Below the pieces are notes generated by a model. That model saw nothing but the letters and a program-made list of their open reading frames with translations, was not told where the DNA came from and searched no databases. Made by a program: the position numbers and the translations under genes. DNA of 64,000 bases from assembly GCA_030549495.1 (NCBI GenBank), contig JAUIRK010000058.1:417501-481500 (forward strand). Direction: 5' to 3'. Every line of letters begins with the position of its first letter. Position 1 is the first letter of the stretch. Below, in pieces: positions 57,014 through 64,000 of this stretch. The DNA is from Nectonema munidae. Taxonomy: Eukaryota; Nematomorpha; Nectonematoida; Nectonematidae.

Positions 57014-60000
57014 CTATATTTTTTGTATATATATTATTGTTGTGATATCTGTGATGGTGAGTGCCACAAACCTGAAATTAAATCTCCTGAAAAGATCTTG
57101 CGCATGAAAGGGCAGCATAAAGTTGTCCACGACTGAAATATGGTCTCTTTTACCTACTTTTTCAAAAGTCTTTCCCTGACTTTTATTGATAGTGAGTGCA
57201 TAAGACATTCTGAGTGGAAACTGTATGTATACGCTTGAAAAGGAAGATTTGTATCGTTAGGAGATGGGAAAATTCTAGCAATCAAGACATTTTTTCCACG
57301 GTTAACACCAGTAAAAATTTGACAATCAATTGTATTATTCATTTATTTACATATTCTAAGACGGGTTGCATTACAGAGACCATCTTTTAGGCTAAGATTT
57401 CGAAGAAGCATTTCGATCCACCCTACTTTAAAATGAGTTTATGTAGTGGCATACCAGTTTGTGTGAAGGAATTGATAAACTCAATTGGATAGAGATCAAT
57501 TACTTCTTTATCATCTGTAACAATAGAGTCAGTACTGTAGTATGTTTTAGATTTGTCCGGAAGTTGAGTTTTGAACTTGGTTGCTAATTTCTAAAGAGTC
57601 TTCGTTAGTGGTAGTTAAAATGACTTTGTCTGCAATGTTACTACCATAGTCACTTAAAATAGAAGTAAGGATGTTATCACTTTTAGATAATACATATTCA
57701 TTTGGTATTTGAATAGAATCTTTGAAAGGGTCGTTATAGTTAGCAGGTAGTTGGCCATTTCCGATAGAAAGAAGAAATTTAGAAAAGTGGGTGTCTTGTT
57801 GGACCGCCTTCATATTGGTTTGGAGTTGGAAGACTTTAACTAAAGGCCAGATATAAGAACTTTTCAAGCATGCTTCAATAATTTGGGAGGTGTTTCCTCT
57901 TTTGACAACAGGAATAATGGAAATCTCCACCAAGAAGAATAATTTTTCCAGCAATGGGTGGTACATTACTGTTTCAGATATTAGAAGTATATATTTTTGA
58001 TAATAATCGTAATATATCATGCTAACTTCGTCAAAAATTATGATATCTTGTTTACGGAGAAATTCGGCATGTTTACTATTTGGTTTGATATTACAAATGG
58101 CATTATCTAAAACAGGAATGAGTAGCGTAAATAGAATGAATAGTTCTGCCTTTTTCTAACAAAGTGGTAGCAATTCCTATCCAAGCACAGGTAAGCACAT
58201 TCAAATTTTGAGCAATAGAAGAAAGTATCTTTCACCATTTTTAATACTGGCATTATACCTTCTACTTACTACTTTTTCACCACCACGTTGTCTAATTCCC
58301 CATTTTTAAATCAAGCAGTTAACATTGTATGCTGAGCCCTAGAAAGGGCCGGATTTTCTTCAGGAGGAGAAACATATCTGGCCTCTAAATATGTTTTAAT
58401 TTCATCATGATCAATGCGTTCATTAATTTCAACATGAGCAGTGTCGTGGCCTTTGTAGACATATTTGTAAAGATATTTAATACTTACGCAAGCTTCTAAA
58501 TTTATACGAGCATTGTATTTCTTACATAGAAAGGAGTTATAAGGGACAATCCATCTGTTATCTAATTCAACATTCCTGATAGAGACTGTTCGGCCGTTAT
58601 TTGGTCTAAAATATAAAGGATAGCCATTATTATTAAGGACAGTACCCTCATTAAAATCATTGGCATAATCTTTAATGCAAGTTCCATCTTGCTTACATGG
58701 TGATGAATTGTTCAAATGTCCACATAGACCATGGATCATGTAAAATTTAATTATTTCAAATAGTTTGGGGTCTTCGTGAGGATCTGGAATTTGTGCGAAA
58801 ATAAGTGTCTCAATATCATCTACATTAAACAATTTGAAATCATTACTTAGATGCAAAGCATGTGGACACGTGGTAATAAATTTTCAACAATTTCTGGCCA
58901 TTTTGGGTTGCATGTAAATGCTAAAAAGATCAGTTTTGCCATTTTTAGCCACAAGCGCCATCACGTCAAGGTATATCTGATGCATTTGACGTGAAGATCC
59001 TTTAAAAGTTAATGGGACAATAACAATGTTACCGGAACGTAGATTACGATCATCAGCAGTATTTTGAAAATGGTCTACCAAACCTTGATAACTTTCTGCT
59101 TTAACCCATTTAAGACCAAGCAAAGCAGACGATATCTAAAAAAACGCAGACGATTTATATTCAACGTCATTGAAAAAAGCAGACGAAGATGAAATTACTT
59201 ATGTTCCAAAATAGGAACATTGGTCGTAAATGGGTAAGTTGAGTTTGATTATTTCAAATAAAAGAAAGGCGTTGACCTTCAGCTTTGAAATAGGCATCAT
59301 CAAAAAATTGTTGAAATAGTTTTCCTGCTAAATGCAAAGCAGAAAAATCATTTCTAAAAGTAATTCTATAAATTGTATTAATTTCTTGTGAAGACTGCGA
59401 CAACTTCGTGTAGAGGAGCATTATATCTTCTTCTGTCATTACCTTCTCGCATTACCATTGTTTTTATTGATGTAAACGATTCTCTTGCTTTGCAATTTCT
59501 TCCTGTTCTCTCTCAACATCAGCCATGCGTCTGTAATCTGCAGCATAAGGCGAAACTCTGTTTAATACACTTTGAATCATTTCCATAAAGTTCAATGGCT
59601 TTACCTTTCTGATATTCAATGCAGTTGATGCTTCAATAATGTACACTTGACTGAAATTAGGTGTCTGATTTTCTCCAGGATGTAGAGCACCATACCTATG
59701 GTACATCTGTCCACAAATCCTGAAACATGGCGTACCATTTTCAGGTGGAGGGCGTATATTTGCTTGTAAACTTGCAAAACAAAAAGCATTATATCATGGA
59801 CTCCTATGTTTTTACGAAAATGTCTTGCTTCTGGACAATCACTTAAATATAAGTCTTTCAGCTCTTGTGGAAAGACTTGAAGATTTGGTAGAGCTACTTT
59901 ACCCTGACCAAAACACTTAAATGCTTTGTTCACAAACAATGTTAATCTGACCTTAATAATGGGGATCAGGTAGAACATTTTGATTGTTTTATTGGAACAT

Positions 60001-60473
60001 GGAGTATTTCTTTTATTAAATCTTTTATTTCTTTAGAGTGGAGCATCCCAATATCTACTTTCTTTGGTTTCTTCAAGAGTTTCATTTGCACGCGTTAGTT
60101 TTTGACGTATAACATCTTCCTGCTTACGAAGTTTAGTTTCTTGAGGTCTCTCATTTGCACGCTTTAATTTTTTACGCATAGCATTTTGCTACACACGAAT
60201 TTTCTTGTCCATTCCAAAATTTTGATCCGTGTTGGTTATGGTTTCGTTAAATGCTATTTGTATTATTCCAATATCGAATACTACAGATTTTTTATTGGGA
60301 AATATATTCGCTATTGTTTCGCTATATCTTCTTCTTTTACACGGATTGTAAATATGATCATTTTTAGGGTTAGGATAATTTGTATAAACTTTTAGAAGAG
60401 CCTTGGTTGTTTTTGTTATAGAGATCATGATTTGTATAGGAAAGTCATTCCTAACATATTTCGTCGCATTCAT
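57014..60473 (-). mobile_element. Helitron (RepHel type), broken, with internal deletions
   Basis: On the minus strand: N-terminal tandem motif KRANE-x-P-E near 60061-60180; Helitron_like_N region (59464-59978) with GQGKVALPNLQ, LYLSDCPEARHFRKNI and MYHRYGALHPGENQ; Rep region (58884-59123, SGNIVIVPLTFKGSSRQMHQ, then TCNPKWPEI); 58311-58856 with NARINLEACVSIKYLYKYVYKGHD and EIKTYLEARYVSPPEENP; PIF1-like helicase with IIFDEVSM (Walker B), PVVKRG (motif III area) and TINKSQGKTFEKVG (motif VI area, 57170-57205). The HUH segment expected just after TCNPKWPEI is missing, joined to CPHALHLSND near 58865. The Walker A segment is also missing near 58240-58280. So it cannot be autonomous. A TTAA MITE (59105-59234) lies inside. 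Exact ends not determined. Confidence 0.88.
59105..59234. mobile_element. MITE of the GCAGACGAT family, nested in the Helitron
   Basis: TTAA at 59101-59104, CCCATTTAAGACCA end, then AAGCAGACGATATC, ACGCAGACGATTTA and AAGCAGACGAAGAT, and the right end TGGTCGTAAATGGG. Best copy for the internal repeat motif. Younger than the Helitron. Confidence 0.8.
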
Positions 60474-60648
60474 TTAAGATTACACATTTTCATAAAAAAA
60501 TCATACCTATCTTTCCTATCTATATTATAATACTCTGTCTGTCTGTGTCTTTATTTACACATGCAGTAGAGCGGTTAGTATTTTGGAAATTATTGTAATG
60601 TTTGAATAAAATGAATAATGTTTTACAATTGTGTTTAGAAAGCAGAAG
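60474..60648 (+). promoter_or_regulatory. SGT upstream region
   Basis: Only about 175 bases separate the Helitron coding remains from the SGT start codon. TCTATATTATAATACTCTGT followed by CTGTCTGTGTC near 60521-60551 resembles some Helitron 5' ends and also provides AT-rich promoter-like sequence. A TTTAG at 60634-60638 could be a splice acceptor if a non-coding first exon exists further upstream. Confidence 0.3.
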
Positions 60649-61644
60649 ATGGCGGCAAATGAAAATGAAACTGAGTTGGTGTTATCGATCATTCACTTTT
60701 TAAATGAAAAATTGGCGGACTTTGACGAAGACTCGAAGGAAAGTGTGGAGGTAGCGATTCAATGCCTGCAATCCTCCTTCAACTTGAGCTGCATCGATGC
60801 GCCCAAGTCTAGAAAGAAGTTGAACGAGATTTACTCCGAGCATCTCGCAGCAACGAAATCTTCTCAAACACAAAATGAGTGCAAAGCAACGCTGAGTAAG
60901 GAAGCAAAGGAAGCGGCTGATGCCTTGAAGAATGAGGCGAACGAGCTGATGAAGAATGAGAATTACAGCCTAGCTCTTGAAAAATACAACGCTGCCATCC
61001 AAATTGATCCCAGTGATTCCATCTACTTTTCGAATAGGGCTGCCGCACACAACAAACTCAATTTGTTCGCAGAAGCAATCAAGGATTGTCAAGAGGCTCT
61101 TCGCTTGAATCCCAGCTACCACAAAGCGTACGGGCGTATGGGAATGGCCTACATCGGCGAGAATTCCTTCCACAAGGCGCTCGAGTGCTACGAAAAGGGT
61201 CTGAAAGCTGATCCGGGCAACGAATCCTACGCGAACAACATTAACATCTGCAAGGAAAAGATAGAAGAAGCGCAGCAACAAGCTCAAAACACGTTTGGCG
61301 CTGGCTTCTCAGGCATTCAAAACATACTGAGTAATCCTGATATCCTAAACATGGCGACACAGATGATGAGTAATCCTCAAATGCAGAACCTGATATCTAG
61401 CTTCACACAGAACCTGGCTATGCCACAGGCGGCGGATGCTGCGGGCACCAACTTTGCCACTTCTGATCCAAACAATTCTCCAGGAATAGAAACCTTTATG
61501 CGACTTGGCCAGCAGTTTGCCACCAATATTCAAAACACAAATCCTGAATTGGTCAGTCAACTTCGTGAGCAGATGACTAATTTACCAGAAAACAACAATA
61601 CTTCTCGCACAGATTCCAAGAACGAGGAGGAAAAAAAGGAATGA
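60649..61644 (+). CDS. SGTA: Small glutamine-rich TPR co-chaperone (SGT/SGTA)
   Basis: Cytosolic co-chaperone that hands tail-anchored and mislocalised membrane proteins between HSP70/HSP90, BAG6 and the GET pathway. I start it at the ATG at 60649 (AAGATGG, strong context; MAANENE); the six codons before it begin with GTG and are not used as a start in animals. 331 residues, similar to human SGTA (313). Residues 8-65 form the N-terminal dimerisation domain (LVLSIIHFLNEKLADF). Three TPRs cover about 91-192, with the carboxylate-clamp residues in place: K94, N98, N129, K159, R163 (HSP70/90 EEVD binding). The C-terminal part is rich in N, Q and M (NPQMQNLISSFTQNL) as in the family. Single exon. 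A poly(A) signal AATAAA follows at 61686-61691. Nothing looks broken. Confidence 0.95.
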   Translation: MAANENETELVLSIIHFLNEKLADFDEDSKESVEVAIQCLQSSFNLSCIDAPKSRKKLNEIYSEHLAATKSSQTQNECKATLSKEAKEAADALKNEANELMKNENYSLALEKYNAAIQIDPSDSIYFSNRAAAHNKLNLFAEAIKDCQEALRLNPSYHKAYGRMGMAYIGENSFHKALECYEKGLKADPGNESYANNINICKEKIEEAQQQAQNTFGAGFSGIQNILSNPDILNMATQMMSNPQMQNLISSFTQNLAMPQAADAAGTNFATSDPNNSPGIETFMRLGQQFATNIQNTNPELVSQLREQMTNLPENNNTSRTDSKNEEEKKE

Positions 61645-61685
61645 TTTTTTCTTAATTTTTTTGATTGTTTTTAATGTAGCAAAAA

Positions 61686-61691
61686 AATAAA
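61686..61691 (+). terminator. Poly(A) signal of SGT
   Basis: AATAAA 42 bases after the stop codon, followed by a T/G-rich stretch. Confidence 0.65.
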
Positions 61692-61916
61692 ATTTTGTTT
61701 TTCACTGATAAAAAAGTAAATTGAATTTTAAATCAAAGAGATAGTAATAAAATATCATTTAATTTATTCAGTTTTGGTGAGAGATACCTAATAACTTTTC
61801 TAGCAATTTTCTCTGCAAGACTTTTCGTTGGAGAACTTTTTGCCATAGGACTATTAGCCATAAAGAACTTTTCACATAGATAAATGTTGCTTCTGGCTAA
61901 GATCTCTCTACGACTA

Positions 61917-62035
61917 GGGGGTGTGATTAAAGTTGGATTGTTACTTGGCTTCGATACAACAAGGTCTCTAAGCAGTGCAATTGCGCGGCTCGATGAATAT
62001 ATTCCTAGGTAACTTTGCGTTACCTTTACAATTCC
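61917..62035 (+). repeat. tRNA-derived SINE family 1, rearranged remnant
   Basis: GTTGGATTGTTACTTGGCTT, then AAGCAGTGCAATTGCGCGGC, CGATGAA and GCGTTACC recall the family body in order, but the head is badly worn. Confidence 0.4.
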
Positions 62036-63010
62036 GGCAGGGAATTGAATCTACGTTTTTAATAAACGTAATATGTAAGAATGCACCAACTTTTCGCCAC
62101 TAAGAAATTTTCCAGAAGTCTTGTTAATTAATATCCAAATAACTAACTAACAACTTAATTATGTCTTTTTAATGAATAAATTTTGAATACTTTTTTAAAT
62201 ATTAAAACTTAAAGTTATATAGATTTTATTTTAATCAAAAAATGGCTCACAATTTATTTCTACGGCAAAAAGTCTTGTTGCTTCTTTTTCACCGATCAAA
62301 TGTAAATGGCTTCTTAATCAAAGAGATTGTAACAAAAAATCATCAACTTCATTAAAGAGAATATTAATACTCAATAGTTTCACTTCTGAGTTTTATGGAC
62401 ATCTTGGTTGAGAATTTTCTTCAAAAAACTATTTTATGAAATTTAAGTTAATCTTTAAAAATAAACTTATAACTTGCCTATAAACTTATCAAAAATAAAC
62501 ATCTAAAAAAGTTTTCTTAATAAAATGGACGTTTGTAAAATAATCAAAACAAAAAATCATAAAAGGATGAAAATTTTGTTTTGTACCTGTAATCATAATT
62601 TTCTTTCTTTTTATTATTTAAATATTTCATTTCCTTAGAAGTTTTGTTACAATTTGGTCATTTATCTAGCAAAATTTTAAAATTCGACTAGGTTAAATGA
62701 ATATATATGTACTAAGTGTGTTTCAGATTCATTTAGAAAAAGTTCGATTTACACTAAATTTGACAGGATGCAAAATATTGCTATATAAAGATGATTTTTG
62801 GACTTTTGTTAAAGTTCCACTTATCCGAATATGCGACTGCACTGAATTTATAATCTTATATATTTTCGCTTTAAATCAGCGAGTTATTAAAACAGAAAAC
62901 GTGGACAAATACGTCTTTGAAAAGAGTCAAGAACAATATTTTTCATTCCTTTAAAATATAGTTGAATTAGAAATTAATCTCATTCGGAGTTATATTTTAT
63001 AAACTTATTA
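62036..63010. other. AT-rich spacer
   Basis: The 85-codon frame at 62697-62954 has no recognisable motif and AT-driven codon use; not called. Confidence 0.5.
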
Positions 63011-63019
63011 CTAATTATG

Positions 63020-63142
63020 GCAAAACTGGGTTTTGATAACTCAAGGTATTGGGTCCTTCATCAAGCCTACTTTCCTCATAGTGCGATACAAGCGTCGCAA
63101 TTGTACCTTCTCGATGAACACCCCATGTTACCTTTACCTATT
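63020..63142 (+). repeat. tRNA-derived SINE family 1, 5'-truncated copy
   Basis: TTTTGATAACTCAAGGTATT, GGGTCCTTCATCAAGCC, CTTTCCTCATAGTGCGATAC, CAATTGTACCTTCTCGATGA follow the 8161 copy closely; the A-box part is missing. Two bases short of a perfect B box. Confidence 0.7.
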
Positions 63143-63486
63143 GGATTTATGAAGTTAAAGTTAAGTTCTTATAAAGTTTTATGGAAAAACAGAAACATTT
63201 GGCGATCCACCCTTAAACCTTTTAATAATTAATTTTAGGGCGTTGTGGTGATTATTTGTTTCGGTTGGATACCTGTGCAATCAAAATCTTTATCGACTCC
63301 TTGAAGTAATAAATATTGAAGAAGGTTAGTTTGTGCAAGTTCAAATTATTAGCTTACCTTTTCCATTTTTTGTAATTAATCTAGACTTTGTAAAAATTTA
63401 AGAAAATAACAAAAGAACAGCAAGTTTCAACCAGTTTTGGAATAGATTTCAGTATTGAAGAGTTTGCCAAACCAACTAAAAATATA

Positions 63487-63762
63487 TTATTTCATTTTTT
63501 CTGAATAGAGATAGTTAAATTCTCGACTCAATTCTGGAACATAAATTGATTCATTTGATTGATGATGGAAATGATGCCGCCGAGTAAGGCGTTTTAGCTG
63601 GTAACCTACTCCAATGATATCCAGGACAATTGCATCATGTGTCCTGTCTTTCGCATTTTGGCACAACTGCGCTCTGAAAGGAAGCACATTTCTTGACAGT
63701 AAATGAACTGGCAGTCCGTTAAAGCAACAACAACTTAAGGAAATGAGAAAACTTTTTGACAT
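63487..63762 (-). CDS. Unrecognised 91-residue protein, possible gene
   Basis: Codon use and GC content are clearly richer than in the flanks. The N-terminus (MSKSFLISLSCCCF) is hydrophobic with early Lys and Cys and could be a signal or targeting segment. The middle is basic (YQLKRLTRRHHFHHQ), the end acidic (ELSREFNYL). No family recognised. It could also be one exon of a longer gene. TTTTATCCAG followed by an open plus-strand frame at about 63778-63870 overlaps its upstream flank; only one of the two is likely real. Confidence 0.4.
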   Translation of the reverse strand: MSKSFLISLSCCCFNGLPVHLLSRNVLPFRAQLCQNAKDRTHDAIVLDIIGVGYQLKRLTRRHHFHHQSNESIYVPELSREFNYLYSEKMK

Positions 63763-63778
63763 TTTACGTTTTATCCAG

Positions 63779-64000
63779 ATTCAGTCTTTACAAAATGAAG
63801 AAGTGGAAGAATTTAATTCGCAGGCAACAAAAGTGAGATTGGAAAGAGATAAAAAACTTTTCTCCTTTTAAATATTTCCTTCTCTCTCCTCTTGCAATAC
63901 AATTTTAGACATATAAATTGTAGAATACATTTTTTAGATCAACGTCTTTACGGATAAAGTTCAGAATGGAAAATATCATAGATATTCTACAGCAAGGAAA
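63779..64000. other. Right edge of the window
   Basis: A short plus-strand frame (SLQNEEVEEFNSQATKVRLE type text, ending near 63870) follows a possible splice acceptor and could be a final exon; too short to call. The rest is AT-rich. Confidence 0.25.

Noticed and set aside
57438-58020. Host PIF1 helicase gene
   Set aside because: Helicase motifs are continuous in order with Helitron Rep and N-terminal regions on the same strand, and Walker A is missing.
60631-60648. Six extra N-terminal codons on SGT starting at GTG
   Set aside because: GTG is not a normal start in animal nuclear genes, and the ATG at 60649 has a strong context and gives the family-typical start.

Overview
The window is AT-rich (by eye roughly 70% A+T), repeat-rich nuclear DNA from an animal, most likely an invertebrate and possibly an arthropod. 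Evidence: spliceosomal introns in a ribosomal-protein gene, intronless ALG1, HOGA1-like and SGT genes of animal type, and a broad set of metazoan transposable elements (Ty3-type LTR element, LINEs, hAT, piggyBac, IS630/Tc1-like, pogo-like, Helitron, tRNA- and 5S-derived SINEs, MITEs). The species cannot be read from the sequence.

Host genes are few. (1) 2748-9803, minus: ribosomal protein S3a (eS1), five coding exons found by splice-site and phase analysis, with the last exons not found and probably left of the window. Its big introns carry a retroelement fossil, a SINE, several MITEs and a poly-G tract. (2) 20790-21752, minus: a 4-hydroxy-2-oxoglutarate aldolase (HOGA1-like), apparently mitochondrial. 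(3) 24103-25338, minus: ALG1, the first mannosyltransferase of N-glycan assembly. (4) 60649-61644, plus: SGT/SGTA, a TPR co-chaperone. (5) 63487-63762, minus: an unrecognised 91-residue ORF that looks coding. Items 2-4 are single-exon in the window.

The rest is mobile DNA. 10.4-11.9 kb is a decayed piggyBac with TTAA ends; 13.0-16.2 kb a LINE with endonuclease, RT and RNase H; 16.2-19.2 kb and 6.5-7.5 kb are fossils of one retroelement type whose RT/RNase H resembles hepadnavirus polymerase. 25.8-32.9 kb is a nest: an IS630-type transposase gene split by 6.5 kb of inserted DNA, including a large repeat element that has grown two arrays of ~150-bp tandem repeats. 36.6-37.2 kb is an 88-bp satellite. 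38.3-39.2 kb is a hAT fragment holding a MITE with perfect 8-bp target duplications. 41.3-43.6 kb is a second LINE. 44.1-45.5 kb holds two inverted SINEs. 46.6-48.8 kb is a second copy of the large repeat element. 49.2-49.5 kb is a 5S-rRNA-headed SINE. 49.9-54.1 kb is a young Ty3-type LTR element with a 5-bp target duplication; 54.1-56.3 kb a ZBED/SCAND3-type hAT with its TIRs and 8-bp duplication; 57.0-60.5 kb a Helitron ending just before SGT.

Most notable: the hepadna-like retroelement pair, a TTAA-flanked MITE family carrying a repeated GCAGACGAT motif, the satellite-expanded element, and the ribosomal-protein gene hidden among repeats. No gene cluster that works as one system was seen.
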